A DNA stretch of 64,000 nucleotides from an uncultured Sulfurimonas sp. (GCF_963662755.1 NZ_OY759725.1:62001-126000), one strand, 5' to 3'; shown: positions 52,709 through 62,673, counted from the first letter of the stretch. A program made the numbers and translations. The notes: generated by a model not told the origin, from the sequence alone.

Positions 52709-54562
52709 CTACTCTTCTATATAACTTTTAAGTTTTCTACCTACTTTAGGATGTTTAAGTTTTTTGATAGCACTTGATTCTATCTGACGAACACGTTCGC
52801 GAGTAACACTAAGTTCTTTTCCGATTTCTTCTAAAGTTCTATCACTCTCATCATCCATGATTCCAAAACGAAGTTTTATAACAGCTTTTTCTCTTTCATT
52901 TAACTGCTCTAAAACACCTTCTATCTGAACTCTAAGGTCATCTTTGAGGATAGCATCTGATGGAGAGATAGAAGATTTATCTTCTATAAAGTCACCAAAT
53001 CTACCATCATCTTCATTACCAATAGGTGCTTCAAGAGAGATAGGTTCTTTTGTTATCTTGATAACATTTTTGACTTTTTCAACCGATAAACCAACTTCTT
53101 GTGCAATCATATCAACATCTGGCTCTTTACCATGTTCTTGAAGATGTTTACGCATAATTTTGTTGATGCGGTTAATAGTCTCTATCATATGAATAGGAAT
53201 ACGAATAGTTCTTGCCTGATCAGCTATCGCACGAGAGATTGCTTGACGAATCCACCAAGTTGCATAAGTAGAAAATTTATAACCTTTTTGATACTCAAAC
53301 TTATCAACAGCTTTCATAAGACCAATGTTACCTTCTTGAATAAGGTCAAGGAAAGGTAATCCACGATTTGTATATCTTTTAGCTATAGATACAACAAGTC
53401 TAAGGTTAGATTTTGCCATTTTAGTTTTGGAGATTTCAGATATATTTTTACCACGTTTTATCTGCTCTAAAATATCAAGAAGTTTTTCAGGTTCCATATC
53501 GAAACTGTTTTTAGATGCCTCTTTTGTTTGAACAAGTTTTTTGATTTCCATGTACGTGCTAACCATTGTAGCTTCAGGTACCATTCCAGAAATATCTTCT
53601 TTTGAAAGGTCACAAATTTTCTCTACAACTACTTTATGATTAGCTCTTAGAGTAGAATTAAAAAGTGGGAGTTTGTACTCAAGTCTTTTAAGTTCTTTGT
53701 CATAACCATCATCACTCTTAAGCGCAGTTTCCATTGCTTTTACAAGTTCATTTATGAGTTTAGAAGTAGGTCCAAGGTCTAAAAGTTTCTCTTTAAGAAC
53801 TGATTTTTTAAATGTTACATTTAAAAAATATTGAACTACTTCAAAAGTAGCTTCACCATCAAGATCTTCAGGAGCTTTTTCAGCTAATTTAACCCACTCT
53901 TTTTTAGCTTTTTCAAGTGCTTTAAAGCTAGTAGTAACTTTTTCTACTCTACCTTTATCTTTAGCTGTAAATGTTGAGTTATCATCTTCATTTTCATCTG
54001 AATCAGAGTCTGAATCGTCTCCATCTTCCTTTTCATCTTCAAAGCTTTTAAATAACTCTTTAACTCTTCTCTCACGATTGATAAGAGGTTCTTTATAATC
54101 AAGAATAAATCTAATAAGATAAGGAACAGAACAGATAGCATCTATGATTATGCTCTCACCACCTTCGATTTTTTTTGATATTTCAATCTCTTCTTCTTTA
54201 GTTAAGAGAGGAATCTGTCCCATTTCACGTAGGTACATACGAACAGGTGAATCAGAGCGTGACCATTCAAGGAGTTCATGTTCTTTTAAGATGTCGAAAC
54301 TATCTGTTTCATTGTTAGCTAACATCTTTCTTTGAGCATCTCTTCTAGCTTCAGCTTCTCTGTCATTTAATTTTTTAGCATGTTCACTTGATGTGTAAAG
54401 ACATGTTTTATGTTTTAGCATTAACTTATGAATGTTTTTAGCTTGTGCTGCGGTGGGCTGTTTATCAAAAAGTGCTATTAGAGACTCGTATGTTGCACAA
54501 TCTTTTGACTTGCGATCTGCAAAAAATGAGTCGAGGGCTTTGTTGAGTTCTTTTGCTGTCAT
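52709..54562 (-). CDS. rpoD: RNA polymerase primary sigma factor (sigma-70)
   Basis: 617 residues. Region 1.2 contains [15 protein letters not shown]. An acidic non-conserved insert follows ([13 protein letters not shown], about 177-189). Region 2 includes [21 protein letters not shown] and [20 protein letters not shown], region 3 has [15 protein letters not shown], and the region 4 helix-turn-helix is [20 protein letters not shown]. It directs housekeeping transcription. TATAAT on the minus strand (complement of 54604-54609) is a candidate promoter. Confidence 0.97.
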   Translation of the reverse strand: MTAKELNKALDSFFADRKSKDCATYESLIALFDKQPTAAQAKNIHKLMLKHKTCLYTSSEHAKKLNDREAEARRDAQRKMLANNETDSFDILKEHELLEWSRSDSPVRMYLREMGQIPLLTKEEEIEISKKIEGGESIIIDAICSVPYLIRFILDYKEPLINRERRVKELFKSFEDEKEDGDDSDSDSDENEDDNSTFTAKDKGRVEKVTTSFKALEKAKKEWVKLAEKAPEDLDGEATFEVVQYFLNVTFKKSVLKEKLLDLGPTSKLINELVKAMETALKSDDGYDKELKRLEYKLPLFNSTLRANHKVVVEKICDLSKEDISGMVPEATMVSTYMEIKKLVQTKEASKNSFDMEPEKLLDILEQIKRGKNISEISKTKMAKSNLRLVVSIAKRYTNRGLPFLDLIQEGNIGLMKAVDKFEYQKGYKFSTYATWWIRQAISRAIADQARTIRIPIHMIETINRINKIMRKHLQEHGKEPDVDMIAQEVGLSVEKVKNVIKITKEPISLEAPIGNEDDGRFGDFIEDKSSISPSDAILKDDLRVQIEGVLEQLNEREKAVIKLRFGIMDDESDRTLEEIGKELSVTRERVRQIESSAIKKLKHPKVGRKLKSYIEE

Positions 54563-54653
54563 ATTAAAATATGCCTTAATATTTAAGATTTTTTAAAGAG
54601 TGGATTATACCCAAATCATTTTAATTTGCTCTTAAATTTCACTATTTAAATTT

Positions 54654-54669
54654 TGGAACACACTTTGCT
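54654..54669 (+). promoter_or_regulatory. Sigma-54 (RpoN) promoter of the flagellar rod operon
   Basis: TGGAACACACTTTGCT. The GG (54655-54656) and GC (54667-54668) have the exact 12-bp offset of -24/-12 promoters, and the TTTGC box is canonical; the only weak point is A for C after TGG. It lies 38 nt upstream of the first flagellar gene. Rod and hook genes are sigma-54 dependent in Campylobacterota, so this fits. Confidence 0.8.
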
Positions 54670-54706
54670 TTTACTTCATAAGAAATACGCAAATTAAAGG
54701 GATTTT

Positions 54707-55528
54707 ATGCAAAGCGGATACTATAGTTCAGCAGCTGGTATGGTTACACAATTTAATCGTTTAGATACCATTGCTAATAATCTTTCAAATGTTAATACGG
54801 TCGGATTTAAAGAAGACAATCTTGTTGTAGGTGATTTTCAGCGTTTATATAAAGAAGCTAGGGATGAGCTTCCAAATGAAAATCACTCAGAAGATGGAGC
54901 AGAATTTATCAATCGTGCTATGACAAAAGCTCCTCAAATAGTAGATGCATATACTGATTTTACTATTGGCAATACTCAACGCACTGATAATGATATGGAT
55001 TTTGCACTCTCAAGAGAAGGATTGTTTTTTTTAGTAAAAACACCTCAGGGAGTAAGACTTACAAGGGATGGTTCTTTTACAAAAGATGACGAGGGAAGAC
55101 TTGTAACAAAGAGTGGTTATGAGGTTTTACCAAATGATTATTTTGAATCTGGTGGAAATATAACTTTTAATAGTGATGAGAACATTATAAAAGTAGATAA
55201 ACAAGGTCAAATGTATAAAAATATTCCAAATAGTGTTAATCTTGTTCAAGGCTCAAAACTATTTATAGCACAGCCTGAGAATATGGCACTTCTTAAAAAA
55301 GAAGGTGATAATCTTTATAGATATGAAGGAACTAGAGAGTTAAACTCTCAAAATGAAACAGAATCTGTAATACAAGGTTTTGTGGAAAAGAGTAATGTCA
55401 ATCCTGTAAAGATGATGACTCAGATGATAGAAACAAATCGTTTAGTAGGAATGTATCAAAAAGCAATGGATGCACAAATGAACGACATGAACAATGACGC
55501 GATAAACAAACTAGCTAAGAAAGCTTAA
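54707..55528 (+). CDS. Flagellar rod protein (FlgF/FlgG2-like)
   Basis: 273 residues. The N-terminal rod motif is GYYSSAAGMVTQFNRLDTIA followed by NNLSNVNTVGFK, and the C-terminal motif is SNVNPVKMMTQMIETNRLVG, both shared by axial flagellar proteins. It is the less typical partner of flgG in a two-gene set; in C. jejuni the equivalent is called flgG2, elsewhere flgF. It should form part of the proximal or distal rod. Preceded by a sigma-54 promoter and GGGA SD. Confidence 0.88.
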   Translation: MQSGYYSSAAGMVTQFNRLDTIANNLSNVNTVGFKEDNLVVGDFQRLYKEARDELPNENHSEDGAEFINRAMTKAPQIVDAYTDFTIGNTQRTDNDMDFALSREGLFFLVKTPQGVRLTRDGSFTKDDEGRLVTKSGYEVLPNDYFESGGNITFNSDENIIKVDKQGQMYKNIPNSVNLVQGSKLFIAQPENMALLKKEGDNLYRYEGTRELNSQNETESVIQGFVEKSNVNPVKMMTQMIETNRLVGMYQKAMDAQMNDMNNDAINKLAKKA

Positions 55529-55637
55529 CTTTAGTCGCCTCAGCGGCGCAAGCGAAGTAAAAGGGACTCGTTCCTTTTGCGGACAAATAAGATGAAGGTC
55601 TCCTTCATTTTATGAAATAAAATTAAGGATTTAGATT
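55529..55637. other. Three-hairpin spacer between the rod genes
   Basis: A 109-nt spacer inside an otherwise tight flagellar unit. It holds a CGCC/GGCG stem (55537-55549), the dispersed element (55559-55578), and ATGAAGG-TCT-CCTTCAT (55592-55608). It may process or attenuate the transcript between the two genes. An AAGGA SD for flgG lies at its end. Confidence 0.65.
55560..55577 (+). repeat. Dispersed 18-nt element, copy 2
   Basis: AAAGGGACTCGTTCCTTT, the exact reverse complement of 36289-36306. With one extra base each side it folds as an 8-bp stem (one G-T pair) with a CTCG loop, followed by TTTTGC. Confidence 0.75.
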
Positions 55638-56426
55638 ATGATGCAATCACTTTATACTGCCTCTACAGGAATGTTGGGGATGCAAACACAGATAGATACT
55701 ACGGCAAATAATATCGCCAATGTTAATACTATAGGCTTTAAAAAATCTCGTGCAGAGTTCGCGGACTTAATGTATCAAGTTATGCAATACGCTGGAACAG
55801 CTACAAGTGATGTAACAAAGAGTCCAACTGGTATAGAAGTAGGGCTTGGAGTAAGAGCAACTGCGATAAATAAAATCTTTTCAGAAGGAAGTCTTAAGCA
55901 GACTGACAATCAACTCGATATAGCCATAACAGGTAGAGGTTTTTTCAAACTTGAACTTCCTGATGGGACAGAGGTTTATAGTAGAAATGGTGCATTTAAA
56001 GTTGATGACAATGGAACAATAGTAAATAGTGATGGTTATACTCTAGTCCCTCAAATAGTAATCCCAGAAGATGCTACAGATGTAAGTATAGGTACAGATG
56101 GTACAGTTAGTGTTATTCAACCTGGACAAACACAAGCTGCGGTAGTTGGTCAAATCTTGCTTTCAAACTATATAAATCCAGCAGGTCTTCACTCTCTTGG
56201 TGATAACTTATATATCGAAACAGACTCTTCTGGACAGCCAGTTGAAGGGACTCCAGGTGTTGATGGTCTTGGAGATTTAAGACAAGGTTTTGTTGAGCTT
56301 AGTAATGTTGAGCTTGTTGTAGAACTTACTGACCTTATTACAGGGCAACGTGCTTATGATTCTAACTCAAAAGTAATAACAACAAGTGATGAGATGCTAC
56401 AAACTACAAATAGCCTTAAACGATAG
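55638..56426 (+). CDS. flgG: Flagellar distal rod protein FlgG
   Basis: 262 residues, the standard FlgG length. It starts MMQSLYTASTGMLGMQTQID with NNIANVNTIGFKKSR, contains the LDIAITGRGFFKLELPDGT core and RNGAFKVDDNGTIV, and ends with the helical LSNVELVVELTDLITGQRAY. It builds the distal rod of the flagellar drive shaft. The next gene (GGDEF-like) begins 21 nt later. Confidence 0.95.
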   Translation: MMQSLYTASTGMLGMQTQIDTTANNIANVNTIGFKKSRAEFADLMYQVMQYAGTATSDVTKSPTGIEVGLGVRATAINKIFSEGSLKQTDNQLDIAITGRGFFKLELPDGTEVYSRNGAFKVDDNGTIVNSDGYTLVPQIVIPEDATDVSIGTDGTVSVIQPGQTQAAVVGQILLSNYINPAGLHSLGDNLYIETDSSGQPVEGTPGVDGLGDLRQGFVELSNVELVVELTDLITGQRAYDSNSKVITTSDEMLQTTNSLKR

Positions 56427-56447
56427 TAAGATTTAAAGGGATAAAAA

Positions 56448-57032
56448 GTGGAAAATTTTAGTTTATTGCATTACTCTTTAGTTTTTTTAATAGTTTTACT
56501 TTTAATTAGCCTTTATTTTAATATAAAGCAGAGAAAACAAGCTAAAGAGCGTGAAGAAAGTGACTTAGTTCTTATTAAAAAAGCATACTTCGATGCAGAA
56601 ACTAATCTTCCAAATAAAAACAACATTGAGATTATAATAAATGAACAAATTGCTAGAGCTTCTAGACATAAAAAATCTTTTATTGTAGCTTCTATAAAAG
56701 TACTAAATTACCATGAAATAAACATTAGATCAAAATCAAGAGCACAAGAACTTATCATAGAATCTAGCGATAGATTACTTAACTCTATACGAAATGAAGA
56801 TATACTCTCACGCATCTGTGACAATGGTTTTATTATCGTATTTAACGAGTATCTTGAAGAAGAAAATCTAAATATTATTTTAAAAAGAATCAATCTAGCT
56901 TTTGAAGAACAATTTAAACACGATAGAGGTAGTTTAAATGTTCAAGTAAGTATAGGAAAAAGTATATATCCCCATGATGCTACAGAATCTCAAGAGCTTA
57001 TAAACGACGCTGTTCGTAAATCTTTGAACTAG
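56448..57032 (+). CDS. Membrane-anchored degenerate GGDEF protein
   Basis: 194 residues with a GTG start preceded by AAAGGGA. One membrane helix at about 9-25 (SLVFLIVLLLISLYF) is followed directly by a GGDEF-fold domain (FDAETNLPNKNNIEII), but the signature loop is SRICDNGFIIVFNEY, so the GGDEF residues are absent. Cyclase activity is unlikely. It follows flgG closely, suggesting a flagellum-linked role, for example nucleotide sensing or a structural one. Confidence 0.78.
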   Translation: MENFSLLHYSLVFLIVLLLISLYFNIKQRKQAKEREESDLVLIKKAYFDAETNLPNKNNIEIIINEQIARASRHKKSFIVASIKVLNYHEINIRSKSRAQELIIESSDRLLNSIRNEDILSRICDNGFIIVFNEYLEEENLNIILKRINLAFEEQFKHDRGSLNVQVSIGKSIYPHDATESQELINDAVRKSLN

Positions 57033-57105
57033 CTATATAAACGCTACTTAAACAAAAAAACAAAAGTTAATATTAAAAATGCTAAAATAGAGACATTTAT
57101 AAAAC

Positions 57106-57111
57106 TATAAT
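57106..57111 (+). promoter_or_regulatory. Candidate -10 box of the RTX gene
   Basis: TATAAT 37 nt before the GTG start at 57149, within an A/T-rich 116-nt gap; the SD GAGGAG is strong. No -35 and no sigma-54 motif seen. Confidence 0.4.
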
Positions 57112-57148
57112 TATGTTTTATTAATTCCCCATAAGCGAGGAGTGTATT

Positions 57149-60100
57149 GTGTCATTAGATTTAAATAGTACAAATGTTGAATACAAAGACAAAAAAGTTA
57201 TCATAAAAGACATACCTAAAAACGGAGAAAATTTATCTGTTTTTATAAGACCAGGTGATGAAGTAGTTTTTGATATAGAGGGTTTAAACTCTGATGAACT
57301 AGAGTATATTTTAGTAGGTGGAGATATTGTAGTTTCATTTGCTAATGAGGGTGTTCTTACCTTTCCTTCTTTAGGTCTTATGGGCTTTAGTGATAATCCT
57401 CCACAGTTTAATTTTGGTGGAAATAAATTTTTCTCAGTTGATAATATCCTCTCAAAGATTGAAGAAGTAAACGAACTACCTATAACTTCAGTAGATGCAA
57501 GTTTTAAAGTTACAACAAGCAACAATGAAGAAGATGAACCACCGACTGAAACTAAGATTGTAGTAGTTTCACAAAGTACATCAGAAGGAAGCGGTTCAAA
57601 ACCACAAGATTTCGTTCAAGAGCAAGTTTCTTCTAGTTCTATAACTACTTCTCAGTCAAACACAACCCCAGGACCCGGTGGTGGCTATGAATATGTTCCT
57701 CCAAACGATTATGATGCATATGAACCAGATGAAGATTTAGTTCCTAAACCTGATGTTGATTTATCTGCTGATTCTGGTTCAAGTCATGATATTAACAAAG
57801 GAGATGGAAATGTTAGCGATGCAGCTAAACCTGCTTTTTACTTCAAAGCAACAGCTCATCAAGTAACATACTCTGAAACTACAAGCGATGAAGGAGAACC
57901 TCTTATCTTAGGTGGTGGTGGTAGTTTAGAGGGTTATGAGTTTGACTCTGTAACAAATCAGTTTGAAACTGAAACCATAGATATGTCAGCTAGAAGTGAA
58001 GACATGGTTATAAGAGCTGAGAACTCTACTTATTTTGACAATAATCCAGCTAATCCTAACTATCTCTCAAGAGTTCTAAAGTTTGAACCACAGATGCCAG
58101 AGGGATTTTATGTAAATAGTTTTTCTATCACAGGACTTCTTGCAAATGTTAAAATTTTAGATAAAAATGGAGTAGAAATAGGAAACGTCATCTCTAAAGA
58201 GCAGATGATTTTTAAAGATGAACTTGGAAATATCATAGAAGTTGGTAGCCCAAACTTTATAACAGAGTTTAAAAGTGCAGAATTCACCATAAAATACGAA
58301 GATAGCATCTCTAATCCTTTTAATATCTCTATAACTGCTAATTATCAACTAGATCCAGCTTATGCAGATGCTACAGATATAGAACATTCACAAACTCATA
58401 CAAATAACTACACCATTGCTTTAAAAGATATCACAGAAGCTGATGATTATATCTATGCAAAAGAAGACTTTGCTAATGGTGCTGATGAGGGATTTATACT
58501 CTCCAAAGATGCAAACACTAACACCATAATAGATGGAAGTGGAGATAGCAGCATCGTAGGTGGTATGGGTATTGACTACGTTTATGATGGAGTTGGAGAC
58601 GATAGCATCTACTTAAGTGGAGGAAGCGATACTACTTATGCTGGAGTAGGTCACAATACTATAGATGGAGATGCTTACCTTAAAGAAGATGGCATTACTC
58701 AAGTTGATTATGACGATGGTAGAGATAAAGTTAGTTATGAAAATGTAAAAAGCTACTCTTTAGCTGAACTAAAATATCTAAAAGATAATGGTTATATAAA
58801 TACTCAAGAGTATGAAAAGTTAAGTGCTAGTTATCAACTATACGAACCAAATTCTGATCCTGACGCTGTACCTGTTCCTATTGCTAACTCTTTAGATATT
58901 GAGATGCTAAAGTACTACAAAGGTGTTTATGTTGATTTAGAAGGTTTTACTGATGAAGATACATTGTGGGTAGATTCAAATGAAAACGGTATTGTTGATG
59001 ATGATGAAAAGATAAATGCTCTTTCAAAATTTTCTCTAAAAGAAGATTTTGTATTTACTTATGATGAAAATGGAAATGTTACTGGAGCTACGGGAACAGA
59101 GTTACCTGAAGCAGGATTACAGAACATACAACTAAGTGGTCAAGATAAGTTTGAAAATATAGAAGATGTTGATGGTAGTGCATACAATGATAGCATCTAT
59201 GGAAATGATGAAAAAAATATCATAAGCGGTTTAGAGGGAAGCGATACTCTTGATGGTAGAGGCGGTGGAGATGAACTTTATGGTGGAGCAGGGAATGACA
59301 CTCTTTATAGTGGAAGTGGGGATGACACTATTGATGGTGGAGATGATGCAGATGCTGTAAACTATCAAAATGCTTTAAATGGAGTTGTAGTTAGACTCGA
59401 TAAACCTGATGGAGCTGATCATGATGACTACTCTACTGGTTATGGAGATGATACACTCTTAAATATAGAAGATGTAACTGGTTCAAACCACAATGACACA
59501 ATATATGGTAATAGTGGAACTAACTATATTATGGGTATGGATGGAGATGATGATATCATAGCTGGTAGAGGTTATGACTTTATAGATGGTGGAGATGGAA
59601 GTGACTGGATAAGTTACTATTCGCCAGATTATCCAAACAGAGCTACAAACTCAACATATATGGAAGATATTCAAGGTATAACTGTAACGATGGGTAGTGA
59701 TTTTGTTATGGTAAAAGAGACAAGCACAGATAGATTAATAGACCTTATAAAAGATGTAGAAGAGGTAAGTGGAACTACCGGAAATGACTATATCTGGGGT
59801 CTAGCAAGCAATAGTGCTACTACTGCTGTTGATGAAAAATTTTGGGGTCATGAAGGAAATGACAATCTAAGAGGTTGGGCTGGAAATGATGAGCTTTATG
59901 GTGGAGCAGATGATGATTACTTGCTTTCTGGTAGAGGAGTGGACTTTAGTGATGGTGGAGAAGGTGTTGACTTTTTGCATCTTTATTATGATTCTATAAG
60001 AAATAAAGCTGTGCAACAAATTAGACTTAGCGATGAAGTGGATAAAGTTGGAACTGTTCAATATTCCATAGATAGCGGTGCTAATTGGATTGATGGATAT

Positions 60101-61768
60101 CTGACTCCTGAGAGTCATAATGATAATACTGCATATGATAACAGCATATTTAATATAGATAATTTAAGTAAAGCCATAAACATAGAAGGACTTCATGGTT
60201 CATACTATGATGATTATTTTATAGGTAACTCTCAAGACAATCTCTTTAATGCTCACAATGGTAATGATGAGATATATGCAATGCAAGGAAATGATACTTT
60301 TCTTGGTCACTCTTATTACAATATTTCTTTAGAAAATATGGACATAATGGATGGGGGAACAAATACAAATGGAGACCCTGAAAATGATACTCTAAACTAT
60401 AACTCATCATCTCATGCTTTTGTTTTAGACATGACCAATCTTGATATTGCAGGTACTGTTACTAACGGTGTCAATACTGAAGGTTATGCTACTGTCGATT
60501 TTTCTGCTTCTACTGGAAAAGTAATTTTCAATGATAAAATCATAAATATTGAAAATATACATGGAAGTACTGGTGCAGATACTATTACAGGCGATGCAAA
60601 TGCAAATATCATAAATGGTTGGTGGGGGCTCGATACCATAGATGGTGGAGCTGGAAATGATATCTTATATGGTGGTGTTCATGTAGATACTGTACGCGGT
60701 GGAGATGGAAATGACTATATAAATCTTGATCAGTATTCAGATACAGATTTAAGAGTCCATGGTCAAAGCGGAGAGTATGCCTATGGTGGAGCAGGAAATG
60801 ATACAATCGTTTCTCAAGGTGGTAGTGATTATCTCTACGGAGATGCAGGAGATGATGAGTTTGTAGTCAATTATAGACCAATAGAAATATATGGTGGAAT
60901 CGGAACAGACACTTTAACTTTGGGTGATACTTATTTAGATGTTAGAACTACTGATATTCAGGGCATAGAAATATTAAATGTAGAATCAGGAAGAACATAT
61001 TTTAATTATAGTCAATTTTTCACAGATAATGCTTTTATAGAGGTAACTGGAGACACGAACTCTCAACTTTATGTCATTGGCTCTAATGATGTAGATGATA
61101 GTTTTGATTTTAGTGATATTGATTTAAGTGGATTTCAAGGTACACTTTATGCCCATGGATATTATGGAACTGGAACTGATACTTTAAAAATGGGAGGAGG
61201 AGTAGCAGGAGATCAAACTGTAAATATGCTTGACAATTACTATAATACTCTTGAAAAATTCGATATTGCATCTGGTTCAACTTTGGAAGTAAATGCTTAT
61301 AATGATAGTGAAAGAAGTTTTTATGCACACAATAAAGATTTTGATGATGTTGCTGGTGATATAGATTTCATTGGTGGAGCTGGAAATGACACTTTTTATG
61401 CAAACTATGAAGCACTTTTAGCAGGAAAAATAAATATTGAAGGTGGAGTTGGTAGCGATGAGGTTGATGTTAGAACATCTCAAACTAATGCTACATTAGA
61501 TTTTAACCTTTCTGATATGTTTAATAACATAGAAACACTAGACCTTCATAATATTTCTAGTACCAATAATATAATTTTAGATGCTGTTGCTATGAAAGAA
61601 TGGTTAAGTCCAACAAATCATCTTGAACTTGATTTGTCAGGTGCTACACAAGCTGCTAAAGTTACAGTTGATAATACTCAAGGTGCTGATATGACAGGTT
61701 TTGAGATAGGTCAAACTTATGATATTACATTGGATGATAACACTAGCTTCACAATGGCAGTAGTTTAA
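57149..61768 (+). CDS. Large RTX (hemolysin-type calcium-binding repeat) protein
   Basis: 1539 residues from GTG with GAGGAG upstream. Residues 1-110 form a beta-rich start with no signal peptide (KVIIKDIPKNGENLSVFIRP, VGGDIVVSFANEGVLTFPSL), similar to the N-terminal modules I recall from type I-secreted adhesins. A low-complexity Ser/Thr/Pro linker (about 120-210) and a beta domain (230-440) follow. Clusters of GGxGxDxL repeats lie near 459-508, 689-731, 781-820, 903-944, 1143-1192, 1210-1257 and 1406-1440 (for example YGGAGNDTLYSGSGDDTIDG). The protein is very acidic. It should be exported by a type I system and fold in calcium outside the cell. No type I ABC transporter or fusion protein gene is in the window. 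Adhesin, S-layer-like or enzyme role is not decided. Confidence 0.85.
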   Translation: MSLDLNSTNVEYKDKKVIIKDIPKNGENLSVFIRPGDEVVFDIEGLNSDELEYILVGGDIVVSFANEGVLTFPSLGLMGFSDNPPQFNFGGNKFFSVDNILSKIEEVNELPITSVDASFKVTTSNNEEDEPPTETKIVVVSQSTSEGSGSKPQDFVQEQVSSSSITTSQSNTTPGPGGGYEYVPPNDYDAYEPDEDLVPKPDVDLSADSGSSHDINKGDGNVSDAAKPAFYFKATAHQVTYSETTSDEGEPLILGGGGSLEGYEFDSVTNQFETETIDMSARSEDMVIRAENSTYFDNNPANPNYLSRVLKFEPQMPEGFYVNSFSITGLLANVKILDKNGVEIGNVISKEQMIFKDELGNIIEVGSPNFITEFKSAEFTIKYEDSISNPFNISITANYQLDPAYADATDIEHSQTHTNNYTIALKDITEADDYIYAKEDFANGADEGFILSKDANTNTIIDGSGDSSIVGGMGIDYVYDGVGDDSIYLSGGSDTTYAGVGHNTIDGDAYLKEDGITQVDYDDGRDKVSYENVKSYSLAELKYLKDNGYINTQEYEKLSASYQLYEPNSDPDAVPVPIANSLDIEMLKYYKGVYVDLEGFTDEDTLWVDSNENGIVDDDEKINALSKFSLKEDFVFTYDENGNVTGATGTELPEAGLQNIQLSGQDKFENIEDVDGSAYNDSIYGNDEKNIISGLEGSDTLDGRGGGDELYGGAGNDTLYSGSGDDTIDGGDDADAVNYQNALNGVVVRLDKPDGADHDDYSTGYGDDTLLNIEDVTGSNHNDTIYGNSGTNYIMGMDGDDDIIAGRGYDFIDGGDGSDWISYYSPDYPNRATNSTYMEDIQGITVTMGSDFVMVKETSTDRLIDLIKDVEEVSGTTGNDYIWGLASNSATTAVDEKFWGHEGNDNLRGWAGNDELYGGADDDYLLSGRGVDFSDGGEGVDFLHLYYDSIRNKAVQQIRLSDEVDKVGTVQYSIDSGANWIDGYLTPESHNDNTAYDNSIFNIDNLSKAINIEGLHGSYYDDYFIGNSQDNLFNAHNGNDEIYAMQGNDTFLGHSYYNISLENMDIMDGGTNTNGDPENDTLNYNSSSHAFVLDMTNLDIAGTVTNGVNTEGYATVDFSASTGKVIFNDKIINIENIHGSTGADTITGDANANIINGWWGLDTIDGGAGNDILYGGVHVDTVRGGDGNDYINLDQYSDTDLRVHGQSGEYAYGGAGNDTIVSQGGSDYLYGDAGDDEFVVNYRPIEIYGGIGTDTLTLGDTYLDVRTTDIQGIEILNVESGRTYFNYSQFFTDNAFIEVTGDTNSQLYVIGSNDVDDSFDFSDIDLSGFQGTLYAHGYYGTGTDTLKMGGGVAGDQTVNMLDNYYNTLEKFDIASGSTLEVNAYNDSERSFYAHNKDFDDVAGDIDFIGGAGNDTFYANYEALLAGKINIEGGVGSDEVDVRTSQTNATLDFNLSDMFNNIETLDLHNISSTNNIILDAVAMKEWLSPTNHLELDLSGATQAAKVTVDNTQGADMTGFEIGQTYDITLDDNTSFTMAVV

Positions 61769-61775
61769 CTAAGTT

Positions 61776-61811
61776 AAGCTTCTTATTTTTGCAAGTTTGA
61801 AGCTTTATTTT
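61776..61811 (+). terminator. Candidate Rho-independent terminator of the RTX gene
   Basis: AAGCTTC (61776-61782) pairs with GAAGCTT (61799-61805) across a 16-nt loop, followed by TATTTT. Starts 7 nt after the RTX stop. Confidence 0.5.
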
Positions 61812-61863
61812 AGTAGAATGCGCAAGATATAAATGATTTGAAAATATTAGGAATATTACAAAG

Positions 61864-62673
61864 ATGAATAATGATATACTAGCTAAAATAGACTCCCTTC
61901 CTCCTCTTCCACAAACGGTTATACATATTGAAGAATACAAAAATAAAGAGGATAAATCTCCACAAGAGCTAGCTCAAATTATTGGAAAAGATCCTCTTAT
62001 ACTTTCAACTCTTTTAAAAGTCTCAAACTCAGCTATGTTTGGGTTTAAAAAGAGAATAGAAACTTCCCAAATGGCAGTTAGTCTTTTGGGAGTGAATTTT
62101 ACTATATCTTTAGCTCTTGGTAGTGCTATTAAAAATCTTGTAGAAACTTCACTTGAACCATACGGTGCAGATTCAGATAAGTTTTTAGAAACTGCTGGTC
62201 AAGCTATTATTATGGCATCTAAGTTGGCTTCTGAGATAGATATGGAACTTAGAGATAGACTCCTTCTTCCTACATTTTTACTTGAGACTGGTAAGTTTAT
62301 CATAGCTAGAATCATAAAAGAAAAATCTCAAGTAGATGAATTTTACGAAGAAGTAAAAAATAGTACTAATATTGCTCAAATAGAGAAAAAATATGTAGGC
62401 GCATCTACTTCTATGATTACAGCAGCTATTTTTGAAAAATGGGGATTGTCACAAACTCTTATAGATGACATAAGATATGTAGATGAACCATTGCATCCAG
62501 ATAACCAAAGTTTAATAGTATCTCAAATTATCCATGTAACAAACAAAGTTTGCAATATCGTAGAACCTTTTAAAGAAGAGTCTATAAATGAAGCTTTAGA
62601 ATACGCTAGAGCATACTCACTAAAACCAGAAGAATTAGAAAAAATCATAAACGAAATGAAAGAGAAACTCTAA
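61864..62673 (+). CDS. HDOD-domain signalling protein
   Basis: 269 residues, almost entirely an HDOD domain. LAKIDSLPPLPQTVIHIEEY at the start is followed by LAQIIGKDPLILSTLLKVSN and the SAMFGFKKRIETSQMAVSLL segment. HDOD lacks the metal-binding HD pair and has no known catalysis; it often serves as an adaptor in chemotaxis, stress or cyclic-nucleotide signalling. It follows the RTX gene by 95 nt with its own spacer. It converges with the Sel1 gene, with a 7-bp inverted pair (62664-62670 and 62694-62700) bridging the two ends. Confidence 0.88.
   Translation: MNNDILAKIDSLPPLPQTVIHIEEYKNKEDKSPQELAQIIGKDPLILSTLLKVSNSAMFGFKKRIETSQMAVSLLGVNFTISLALGSAIKNLVETSLEPYGADSDKFLETAGQAIIMASKLASEIDMELRDRLLLPTFLLETGKFIIARIIKEKSQVDEFYEEVKNSTNIAQIEKKYVGASTSMITAAIFEKWGLSQTLIDDIRYVDEPLHPDNQSLIVSQIIHVTNKVCNIVEPFKEESINEALEYARAYSLKPEELEKIINEMKEKL

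Noticed and set aside
57149..61768. Repeated GGTGGA-GATGGA-like DNA in the RTX gene looked like a minisatellite or CRISPR-like array
   Set aside because: The repeats are irregular, of nonapeptide length, in one open frame, and encode GGxGxD motifs; there are no constant repeats with variable spacers.
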